In this document: positions 1 through 5,191 of the stretch, piece by piece
Position numbering within the stretch: the stretch's first letter is position 1
Layout of the letters: each line of letters begins with the position of its first letter
Assembly (NCBI GenBank): GCA_021158895.1
Contig: JAGGSW010000162.1
Span: 1-5,257 of the forward strand
Reading direction: 5' to 3'
Length of the DNA stretch: 5,257 bases
From: Candidatus Odinarchaeota archaeon
GTDB lineage: Archaea > Asgardarchaeota > Baldrarchaeia > Baldrarchaeales > DXJG01
The notes under the pieces: model-generated
What the model was told of the DNA's origin: nothing
The model's database searches: none
The model's input: only the letters and a program-made list of their open reading frames with translations
Translations under genes and position numbers: made by a program

Positions 1-11
1 ACCATATCCCC

Positions 12-791
12 TCACATGCCTTCTATTAGATTCATACATAGGAGACGCTCACTGAAGTAAGAGAAAACTGGCTCAATACCTATATCATATTTTGCTGCTT
101 CCATTGTAACGTGACTTATGAGAATTCTCACAGCTAATTCGTGAGAATATTCTGTTCTTAAGGGTTTACTATGATATTTTCTATAACATGCCTCAGGATA
201 TACCCCACATAAGGTTGCTGTGTCCGTGGCTGTAATGCATAAGAAGCCGTTTTTGGCTCTTAAGACTTTAAATGCTGCATCCAAAAATTGTACAGGTGAA
301 CCATACGGATCTATATCTATAACATCAAATCGTGAACCATGTGCAGAGAGCCTACACATTAACGAAGAGGCTTCCTCATTATAAGCTTCTACTTTACTTT
401 CTACGCGATTAATTTTTATGTTTTTGTTCATTAAAGAGAAAGCTACGGGATTCCAGTCGTTTATTACAACTTTTTCGATTCCCTCAACATCTTTAGCATA
501 TCTTATACCGCGAACTCCACATCCAGAAAGCGGTTCACAAATCATTAGTTTTTTATTGTTGGTTTTTTGAAACACTTGTATTGCTGCAACTGAAATGTCC
601 CTATTGAGCATGTTGACAGGTTTCATTGCTGGATATGAAAATCTAACGCCTTTCTTCCTGATCTGCTTAAAAAATTGCGGTATTTCAGTCTCTCTGAATG
701 CTTCTACGGCTTTTGCAAAATTTTTAACTACCATTTCACGAATTGTATGACACCATTCATAGGCTGGGCATTCATCGGTACATTTAAACAA
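12..791 (-). CDS. trm1: tRNA (guanine(26)-N(2))-dimethyltransferase Trm1, short at the C-terminus
   Basis: SAM-dependent enzyme that makes m2G/m2,2G at position 26 of tRNA in the cytoplasm. Visible marks in the 259-residue product are NRD at 63-65, the SAM-binding loop SGCGVRGIR at 89-97, the acidic strand end IND at 110-112, the catalytic DPYGSP at 161-166, the Trm1-specific TATDTATLCG at 187-196 and the SHELAVRIL stretch at 216-224. The methyltransferase core is therefore present. Archaeal Trm1 is usually near 380 residues; here the frame ends at TGA just after the core, so the C-terminal tRNA-binding domain is missing. The N-terminus is also unusual: about 57 residues with C4, C8 and C14 replace the usual short EG-containing strand, and FSYPAMKPVNMLNRD stands where FYNPxMxxNRD is expected. 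The start is TTG, chosen because GGAGG lies 8 nt upstream; the next in-frame ATG is codon 20. It is divergent from rnhB. The family is clear, but whether the gene is intact is not. Confidence 0.85.
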   Translation of the reverse strand: MFKCTDECPAYEWCHTIREMVVKNFAKAVEAFRETEIPQFFKQIRKKGVRFSYPAMKPVNMLNRDISVAAIQVFQKTNNKKLMICEPLSGCGVRGIRYAKDVEGIEKVVINDWNPVAFSLMNKNIKINRVESKVEAYNEEASSLMCRLSAHGSRFDVIDIDPYGSPVQFLDAAFKVLRAKNGFLCITATDTATLCGVYPEACYRKYHSKPLRTEYSHELAVRILISHVTMEAAKYDIGIEPVFSYFSERLLCMNLIEGM

Positions 792-799
792 TAATCACT

Positions 800-804
800 C
801 CTCC
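800..804 (-). promoter_or_regulatory. Shine-Dalgarno of trm1, supports a TTG start
   Basis: The minus strand reads GGAGG here, 8 nt before the TTG at 791-789. No equally good site precedes the ATG at codon 20 (734-732). This is the reason for keeping the Cys-containing N-terminus in the protein. Confidence 0.7.
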
Positions 805-845
805 ACGTTTTCAGAGCGCACATACTTAATCAATGTTATCAAATC

Positions 846-853
846 TATTAATA
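846..853. promoter_or_regulatory. Palindromic TATA-like box shared by divergent trm1 and rnhB (candidate)
   Basis: TATTAATA is its own reverse complement and lies nearly midway in the 112-nt divergent region: 50 nt from the rnhB ATG and 54 nt from the trm1 TTG. With the usual archaeal spacing of about 25 nt from TATA box to transcription start, either direction would give a leader of roughly 30 nt that includes the Shine-Dalgarno. The position is seen in the sequence; promoter activity is inferred. Confidence 0.4.
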
Positions 854-861
854 TGCTAGAA

Positions 862-875
862 TAAAGGATCCTTTA
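862..875. repeat. 14-bp perfect palindrome upstream of rnhB
   Basis: TAAAGGATCCTTTA is a perfect inverted repeat, 28 nt before the rnhB ATG and just downstream of the candidate TATA box when read towards rnhB. It could be an operator at the rnhB transcription start, or chance in AT-rich DNA. No second copy was noticed in the window. Confidence 0.35.
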
Positions 876-903
876 AAGTCTATGTAAGGGAGAAGATAAC
901 AAT

Positions 904-1563
904 ATGAAAGTACTAGGCCTTGATGAAGCAGGTAGGGGGCCAGTAATAGGACCAATGGTTATTGCAGGTGTATTAATTAGTCAAGAAAATATTACCTATG
1001 TTAGCAGTCTCGGCGTTAGAGATTCTAAGCTTTTATCACCAAATATGCGAGAGAAACTTGTAGATAAAATTAGACAGATTGCAGATGAAATTAAAATAGT
1101 GGAAATTAGTCCCAAGGAGATAGATGAAAGATTCTCTCTACGCAAAACGTTAAACGTGTTAGAAGCAGAAAATATGGCTAAAATAATTGCATGTTTAAAG
1201 CCTAACGTTGTCTACGTAGATGCTGCCGATATTAAAGCAAATAGGTTTACTAGGACTATTAAATCCTTCTTACCACATTCAATGAAAAAAATAACTATTA
1301 TTTCTGAGCATAAAGCCGATAGGACTTACCCTGTCGTTTCTGCAGCATCTATTATAGCTAAGGTTAGAAGAGATGAACTGATTAGCCGACTTAAGGAAAT
1401 TTATGGTGATTTTGGCAGTGGTTATCCCTCAGATAAGAAAACTATTCAATTTTTAGAAAACTATGTTAAACGATATCATAAACTGCCAGATTGCGTCCGA
1501 AAAACATGGCTAACTGCAAGGAAAATATATGAGAAATACGTTTTACAGCGAAAACTATTGTAG
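904..1563 (+). CDS. rnhB: Ribonuclease HII
   Basis: Cuts the RNA strand of RNA-DNA hybrids and nicks 5' to single ribonucleotides in duplex DNA, the entry step of ribonucleotide excision repair; a cytoplasmic metal-dependent enzyme. The 219-residue product has the full family signature: GLDEAGRGP at 5-13 with catalytic D7 and E8 and the GRG substrate-contact motif, DSKLLS at 40-45, D106 in YVDAADI, and D139 in the long HKADRTYPVVSAASIIAK block, followed by GSGYPSD near 170-180. All four acidic catalytic positions are present, and the length matches archaeal RNase HII (about 205-230). The ATG is preceded by a modest AGGGAG about 11 nt upstream. The gene diverges from trm1 and converges on the HTH regulator with one base between the stop codons. 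I see nothing that suggests loss of function. Confidence 0.97.
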   Translation: MKVLGLDEAGRGPVIGPMVIAGVLISQENITYVSSLGVRDSKLLSPNMREKLVDKIRQIADEIKIVEISPKEIDERFSLRKTLNVLEAENMAKIIACLKPNVVYVDAADIKANRFTRTIKSFLPHSMKKITIISEHKADRTYPVVSAASIIAKVRRDELISRLKEIYGDFGSGYPSDKKTIQFLENYVKRYHKLPDCVRKTWLTARKIYEKYVLQRKLL

Positions 1564-1564
1564 G

Positions 1565-2530
1565 TTAATTAATAATTTGTCTTTTTATAATTGTATTAAG
1601 TAGTTCTTCCGGTTCTTCCATTCTTTTTAGCTCACTGGTTTTTAGTATAGGCACTCCATCAATATTAGGTGAAACACGCTTTCCTTCTAAAACGAAGACC
1701 GCATATTTTCGTATTATTTGGGATATGCTCTTAACGACCTTTATTCTTTTTCTTATACCTCTTTCACCAGGATATCCTACCCCGGTTAGTATAACGATTT
1801 TAGCTTCCGGAGTTTTTGCGACAACGTCAAATGGTGTTCTAAATGTTGGTATAACCCCAAAACCTAATTCTGATAATAGTTCACATACAATTTCTTTTAG
1901 TTCGTTTTCAATACTTTCATTTTCTAGGGATTCAACATCTTCAATTTTCCACGCAAAGATATTAATGGGTTGTGTTAACTTTGTATCTAATAGGTTTTCC
2001 AATTTATGCGCAGTTTCAACAGTTGCATCCATACTACCTCTCTCATATTCATAAATAGTTTTTCTGGACACCCCCACCATTTCAGCCAATAATCCAAGTG
2101 ATAGGTTCTTTCTGATTCTTTCTGACCTTAAGGCTTTGCTATCTATTTTTACGAAGAATCCGCCTCTTTTAGCAATAACTATCGGAAACTTGCCCTCAAT
2201 TAGGGCATAAATAAGGGAATTAATATTAATCACTGGTATACCATATCTTTCATAAACCACTCCGTCTTCCAACGCCGTATGACCGCTCTTCTCTCCAACA
2301 ACTAACGGAGAAGCGGAGAATATAAGAGAAAGAAGTTTTAACTCTTTAGCATGTTCCTGTTGTAAGCTATCTACGTTGTATAGGACTTTAACGAAAAGAA
2401 GAATTTCATTTTTCCTGGCAACAAGGTCGAAACATGTAGATTTTACTTTACAATACATGGAAATAGCAAAACCAGCTTCCTTAAATGTTCTTTTTACATT
2501 TTCTAACAATATTAGTCGCTCTGGGAGCAT
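1565..2530 (-). CDS. Conserved archaeal HTH-type (cro/C1) putative transcriptional regulator
   Basis: This matches the archaeal family annotated as putative HTH-type transcriptional regulatory protein, about 320 residues long; targets and ligand are unknown. The 321-residue product has three parts. Residues 1-125 hold a domain with FDLVARKNEILLFVKV at 34-49, DGVVYERYGIPVINI near 89-103 and the family mark AKRGGFFVKID at 120-130. Residues 134-187 are a Xre/cro-C1 helix-turn-helix, with LGLLAEMVG as helix 2 and SRKTIYEYE as recognition helix. Residues 210-321 appear to repeat the first domain: GFGVIPTFRTPFDVVAK, then DGVPILKTSEL. The ATG has GAGG 8 nt upstream (2539-2542). It lies 72 nt downstream of the UPF0216 gene on the same strand, possibly with its own promoter. 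Family membership is fairly secure; DNA binding is likely from the HTH; function is not known. Confidence 0.88.
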   Translation of the reverse strand: MLPERLILLENVKRTFKEAGFAISMYCKVKSTCFDLVARKNEILLFVKVLYNVDSLQQEHAKELKLLSLIFSASPLVVGEKSGHTALEDGVVYERYGIPVININSLIYALIEGKFPIVIAKRGGFFVKIDSKALRSERIRKNLSLGLLAEMVGVSRKTIYEYERGSMDATVETAHKLENLLDTKLTQPINIFAWKIEDVESLENESIENELKEIVCELLSELGFGVIPTFRTPFDVVAKTPEAKIVILTGVGYPGERGIRKRIKVVKSISQIIRKYAVFVLEGKRVSPNIDGVPILKTSELKRMEEPEELLNTIIKRQIIN

Positions 2531-2572
2531 GGAAATAGCCTCTTGACTTCTAAGAAATAGATAAGTAACTGA

Positions 2573-2580
2573 CTTAAAAA
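2573..2580 (-). promoter_or_regulatory. Candidate TATA box of the HTH gene, and possible T-tract terminator of the UPF0216 gene
   Basis: The minus strand reads TTTTTAAG within an AT-rich run, 43 nt before the HTH-gene ATG. A start site about 25 nt downstream would give a leader of roughly 20 nt that includes the GAGG Shine-Dalgarno. The same T-run follows the UPF0216 stop by about 22 nt and could act as a weak archaeal oligo-T terminator. The sequence does not separate the two readings. Confidence 0.3.
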
Positions 2581-2602
2581 TTAATCGGATATCAACTATA
2601 TG

Positions 2603-3082
2603 CTAATAGCCTCTAAGAAACCTTTTAGCATCACTGAGATCTTTCTTAGAAATACCGAAACCAATTGTAATAATCGTCTTAAATCTTCTTCGCAACTCAA
2701 CAACATGAGGCCAATAAATGTACGGAGGTAAATCAACATCTTTGTATTCAGAGAATGCAGCATTCGTATTTTTTAAAAGCTTGTGAATTACAAAGGACTC
2801 CAGTTTACCGCCACCTATGGTAAATACTCCCTTTCCTAAATCTAATCTACGGATAAGAACAATAGGAAGTCTAACCAATTTGTGTAATTCTTTAGGAATA
2901 AAAGAAGCTAAAAAGTTTAATTCTTCCTTATCTATAAGGAAATTACTGCCATCCCTAGATATTACATATGGTTCTTCCTCTTCCAAGAGGTTGGATAGAG
3001 GTTTAGTTTTCTTAGGTAGATGATCATTAATTCTCTCTATTTCATATTTCCATAGAACTCTTAGGAACTTATCTTCACCCAT
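2603..3082 (-). CDS. UPF0216 (DUF61) family protein of unknown function
   Basis: Recognised as the archaeal UPF0216/DUF61 family from the pattern YEIERINDHLPKKTKPLSNLL at 13-33, DGSNFLIDKEELNFLASFIP around 44-63 and RLPIVLIRR at 71-79, in the family order. The product is 159 residues, a soluble mixed alpha/beta protein with no signal peptide or membrane segment. No catalytic motif is evident and its function is not established. The start is placed at the ATG at 3082-3080: GGGAGG lies 9 nt upstream and the family-like sequence begins soon after. A TTG at 3115-3113 would add 11 residues but would put the strong Shine-Dalgarno inside the gene. It follows fibrillarin by 103 nt on the same strand, so co-expression with the box C/D RNP genes is possible, although a candidate promoter lies between. 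The C-terminal third (residues 110-159, YIYWPHVVELRRRF and so on) is well formed and not truncated. Confidence 0.85.
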   Translation of the reverse strand: MGEDKFLRVLWKYEIERINDHLPKKTKPLSNLLEEEEPYVISRDGSNFLIDKEELNFLASFIPKELHKLVRLPIVLIRRLDLGKGVFTIGGGKLESFVIHKLLKNTNAAFSEYKDVDLPPYIYWPHVVELRRRFKTIITIGFGISKKDLSDAKRFLRGY

Positions 3083-3091
3083 TTGCGTTGG

Positions 3092-3097
3092 CCTCCC
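3092..3097 (-). promoter_or_regulatory. Shine-Dalgarno that decides the UPF0216 start
   Basis: The minus strand reads GGGAGG, 9 nt before the ATG at 3082. The upstream TTG at 3115 has only an imperfect AGGTAGTGAT in front of it. This favours the 159-residue product over a 170-residue one. Confidence 0.65.
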
Positions 3098-3134
3098 TTC
3101 AACAAAGTTTTTCAACGAATCACTACCTGTATAT

Positions 3135-3168
3135 TACATTTCAGTACGGGGTAATACAAGGAAATGTA
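3135..3168. repeat. 8-bp inverted repeat between flpA and the UPF0216 gene
   Basis: TACATTTC at 3135-3142 and GAAATGTA at 3161-3168 are perfect reverse complements with an 18-nt spacer. In the minus-strand transcript they could form a hairpin. As DNA, the pair flanks the start site expected from the TATA-like box at 3173-3180, which would suit an operator. The repeat is seen directly; its role is inferred. Confidence 0.4.
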
Positions 3169-3172
3169 GAAT

Positions 3173-3180
3173 GCTTATAG
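3173..3180 (-). promoter_or_regulatory. Candidate TATA box for the UPF0216 gene
   Basis: The minus strand reads CTATAAGC six bases after the flpA stop codon. A start about 25 nt downstream would fall near 3150, leaving a leader of roughly 70 nt before the ATG at 3082. This suggests the UPF0216 gene can be transcribed independently of nop5-flpA. Confidence 0.35.
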
Positions 3181-3185
3181 GGGTC

Positions 3186-3884
3186 TTACGGTTTATACTG
3201 CATAACGAGGAATGCATGCGCTTTGTCAAATGGTTCTAAGTGAACAACGTCTTTTATTTCGAAGTTCCTTTTTTCTAGTGTTTCTATTTCCTTTTTATAT
3301 ACTTCTGATGGCTCTGCTGTAACGTCGACACTTCGAGCTTTAATTGCCAATAGAGCCCAGCCGTTAGGCTTTAAAAAGAACTCAGCATTATCTGCTAATA
3401 TTTTTGCTTGTTCGGGCTGAGCAACGTCTTGGTAGATAACATCAACTTGTGGCACTAGCATTCTATATTTCCAAGGGAACCGTGCATCTTCAAGCAAGGG
3501 TATCATATTTCTGCGGTGTTCTGCTACACCTACCAGTTCTCTTAGAACTCGTGGCGAGAACTCTACACAAAAGACCATCCCATTGGATCCAACGATATCA
3601 CTACAGTGAGAACTTGTTGACCCAGTAGCAGCTCCCAGATATAAGATGCGGTCTCCTGTCCTTATTGGGATAACTTTTATTCCCTTAAGTATTGCAGCTG
3701 CTAGCTTTGATCGGTAGGGATCCCATAAGCGGTATTCCTCTCCCTCATATTTTATTAAACGTTCACCATATACTGTGTGACCAGGAGCTAGATTTTTTGT
3801 TGCTAGTTTCCTTTCTCCCGTATCCTTAAAAACTGCCCAGTAAATGTTTTCAAATTTTTCGTGAGATTCTACCTTAACGCTCAT
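3186..3884 (-). CDS. flpA: Fibrillarin-like rRNA/tRNA 2'-O-methyltransferase
   Basis: Catalytic subunit of the archaeal box C/D RNP; it transfers methyl from SAM to the ribose 2'-OH of rRNA and tRNA at sites picked by guide RNAs, bound to Nop5. The 232-residue length is typical of archaeal fibrillarin, which lacks the eukaryotic GAR domain. Marks: LWDPYRSKLAAAI at 53-65, SAM loop YLGAATGSTSSH at 82-93 followed by SDIVG, acidic E108 in VEFSPR, D133 in EDARFP, YQDVAQPEQ at 151-159 with D153, AIKARSVD at 180-187 with K182, and the C-terminal HLEPFDKAHAFLV with H223. The SAM loop reads GAATGST where GAASGTT is common, a mild change. Its ATG follows the nop5 TAA by one base and its weak Shine-Dalgarno (GAAGGGA) lies within the last nop5 codons, so translation is probably coupled. 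Confidence 0.97.
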   Translation of the reverse strand: MSVKVESHEKFENIYWAVFKDTGERKLATKNLAPGHTVYGERLIKYEGEEYRLWDPYRSKLAAAILKGIKVIPIRTGDRILYLGAATGSTSSHCSDIVGSNGMVFCVEFSPRVLRELVGVAEHRRNMIPLLEDARFPWKYRMLVPQVDVIYQDVAQPEQAKILADNAEFFLKPNGWALLAIKARSVDVTAEPSEVYKKEIETLEKRNFEIKDVVHLEPFDKAHAFLVMQYKP

Positions 3885-3885
3885 G

Positions 3886-5118
3886 TTATTTTCCCTTCTT
3901 TTTCCTTTTCTCCTTTTTCTTTTTGCGTATTTTTATTTTTTTAACTTTTTCTGGTTTTTTTCTCTTCGGGGGCTTTGGGTATTTCTTCTTTATTTCTTCG
4001 ATTCGCTTTTCAAGTTCTGCTTTTAGTTCATCCGCCATGTATTCTCCGGAAAAAGCATCGATTCTTGCAGCTATCGCCAGTTTTCCAGCAACTGCACGAG
4101 CTATTTTCCCGCGTTGCCATCTAGGGGAGCCATGAATAGCGGGGTATTGAAAGAGAACTCCATGTTTTGGTGGTCGTGCACCTGTTCGCAATGCGCGAAA
4201 AAGGGCTTTTTCTGCGCCGAGTACTTGAATAGTTGATGCCGGCATTCTAGCTAATTCTTCCAGTGATCCTGCTAAGCTAATTAGCCTTGCTCCTAATAGG
4301 GATCCTACTAGTCCTCTTATGTTTGGTGCTGTTTCTTTCATGGATTCATCAATATATTCTTCTAGCTCTTTTCGTAATTGATATAGCTTTAATGTTATGC
4401 TTGCGAACTTTTGTAAAGGTTCTATGTCCTCTTCTGCTATGTTCGCACCCATAGAGGTTTTTGCTGACTCTTCTAGCTCTTTGACCCTTTCTGGTGGGAA
4501 TCCCGTTTTTTGTAGATTTTCCCGTGTATAGTTTTTTCTTAGACCTAATTCTTTAACTAATCTTATGTATGTTCGATGTTCGTCTATTAATTTATTTAAT
4601 TCTGGAAAATGTAGTCCGTACCATTCACGTATCCTCGATGCAAAAAGATTTAGTGTCTTATCTATATCATCGATTGTTTCTATTGCTTGAGCTATGAGTT
4701 GATCTCTTTTTTCGGCTGCTGTTCTAATTTTCCTTCTTGTTAAATATGTGGCTATTTGATGAGTTAATTGAATGTACTCTTGAAGTGATTTTGCATAATT
4801 ATATTTTTGAGCTAAGTCTGGGATTTGGGCTCTTATTTGTTGAGCTATTGGACTTGGTTTTTCTACGGTTATTTTAGCCTGATACATTTCTCTTAATGCT
4901 TTTGCAAGTGATTCATCTTCCACTACTATTTCTTCAACGTTTTTTACTTTTTGAGCAATTTGTTGAAGTTCAGGTATTATTTCTCCTTGTTGTAGTTTGT
5001 ATATTTTTTCTGCAACTTCCTCTGAATTTTTCTCAAATAGCTCTTTTTCTATTACATTCCCTTGGTCATCTACTGCCATTATACCTAATATAGTCTCTAC
5101 TAAGTGTATCTTTTTCAA
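3886..5118 (-). CDS. nop5: Nop5 (Nop56/58 homologue), scaffold of the archaeal box C/D RNP
   Basis: Scaffold that links fibrillarin to the L7Ae-bound guide RNA. The 410-residue product has three parts: an N-terminal fibrillarin-binding domain (about 1-115, opening with KIHLVETILGIMAVDDQGN), a long helical coiled-coil region (about 120-260) that dimerises in the family, and the Nop domain (about 262-362). The Nop domain carries GSLLGARLI, LARMPASTIQVLGAEKALFR and the RNA-contacting KHGVLFQYPAIHGSPRWQRG, with GKLAIAARIDAFSGEY closing it. The last 34 residues (377-410) are a lysine/arginine tail, 23 of 34 basic, like the KKE/KKx tails of eukaryotic Nop56/58. The start is TTG at 5118-5116: it fits the family N-terminus and has an almost ideal Shine-Dalgarno 7 nt upstream. 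It is the first visible gene of the nop5-flpA operon. Confidence 0.97.
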   Translation of the reverse strand: MKKIHLVETILGIMAVDDQGNVIEKELFEKNSEEVAEKIYKLQQGEIIPELQQIAQKVKNVEEIVVEDESLAKALREMYQAKITVEKPSPIAQQIRAQIPDLAQKYNYAKSLQEYIQLTHQIATYLTRRKIRTAAEKRDQLIAQAIETIDDIDKTLNLFASRIREWYGLHFPELNKLIDEHRTYIRLVKELGLRKNYTRENLQKTGFPPERVKELEESAKTSMGANIAEEDIEPLQKFASITLKLYQLRKELEEYIDESMKETAPNIRGLVGSLLGARLISLAGSLEELARMPASTIQVLGAEKALFRALRTGARPPKHGVLFQYPAIHGSPRWQRGKIARAVAGKLAIAARIDAFSGEYMADELKAELEKRIEEIKKKYPKPPKRKKPEKVKKIKIRKKKKEKRKKKGK

Positions 5119-5121
5119 GCG

Positions 5122-5131
5122 TCACCCTCCT
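5122..5131 (-). promoter_or_regulatory. Strong Shine-Dalgarno of nop5, supports a TTG start
   Basis: The minus strand reads AGGAGGGTGA, nearly the full complement of the archaeal 16S 3' end, with its GGAGG core 7 nt before the TTG. The GTG inside it is out of frame with the gene. This fixes the non-ATG start of nop5. Confidence 0.75.
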
Positions 5132-5160
5132 AGCATCATCGGTTATTCTCAGTTTTTGCT
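5132..5160 (-). promoter_or_regulatory. C/D-box-like, possible K-turn/K-loop element in the nop5 leader (speculative)
   Basis: On the minus strand CTGA (a D-box match, 5152-5149) is followed after 9 nt by ATGATGC (5139-5133), which matches six of seven positions of the C-box consensus RUGAUGA. AGCA (5160-5157) and TGCT (5135-5132) could close a short stem around them, immediately before the Shine-Dalgarno. L7Ae binds such motifs and is known to regulate its own mRNA in archaea through a K-turn. Use of this site in nop5 is my inference; the last C-box base is wrong. Confidence 0.22.
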
Positions 5161-5183
5161 TTCATATTAGGTAGTTAACCAAT

Positions 5184-5191
5184 AATATTTA
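5184..5191 (-). promoter_or_regulatory. Candidate TATA box of the nop5-flpA operon
   Basis: The minus strand reads TAAATATT within the AT-rich stretch 5181-5200, 65 nt before the start codon. A start site near 5160 would give a leader of about 40 nt that holds the C/D-like sequences and the Shine-Dalgarno. Other AT-rich words further upstream (5228-5245) are also possible. The rest of 5119-5257 shows no gene on either strand. Confidence 0.3.

Noticed and set aside
1725..2054. Open frame of 109 codons on the plus strand.
   Set aside because: It lies antisense within the well-supported HTH regulator, its product is a Ser/Thr/Leu-rich sequence with no recognisable motif, and it has no clear Shine-Dalgarno.
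2817..3023. Open frame of 68 codons on the plus strand opposite the UPF0216 gene.
   Set aside because: It is wholly antisense to a conserved family gene and has no recognisable motif or start signal.
3083..3115. Eleven-codon N-terminal extension of the UPF0216 protein from a TTG at 3115.
   Set aside because: The strong GGGAGG site lies inside this stretch and points to the ATG at 3082; the extension does not look like the family.
3100..3185. A box C/D guide RNA in the flpA/UPF0216 gap, suggested by CTGA on the minus strand.
   Set aside because: No matching C box (RUGAUGA) with proper spacing or closing stem was found on either strand, so there is no basis for an ncRNA call.
3923..4135. Phe-rich open frame on the plus strand that could look like a membrane protein.
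   Set aside because: It is the antisense reading of the Nop5 lysine tail and Nop domain; Lys codons read backwards give Phe/Leu, so the apparent hydrophobicity is an artefact.
4896..5093. Leu/Phe-rich open frame on the plus strand resembling a small membrane protein.
   Set aside because: It is antisense to the N-terminal domain of Nop5, and its composition follows from Glu/Lys/Gln codons on the other strand.
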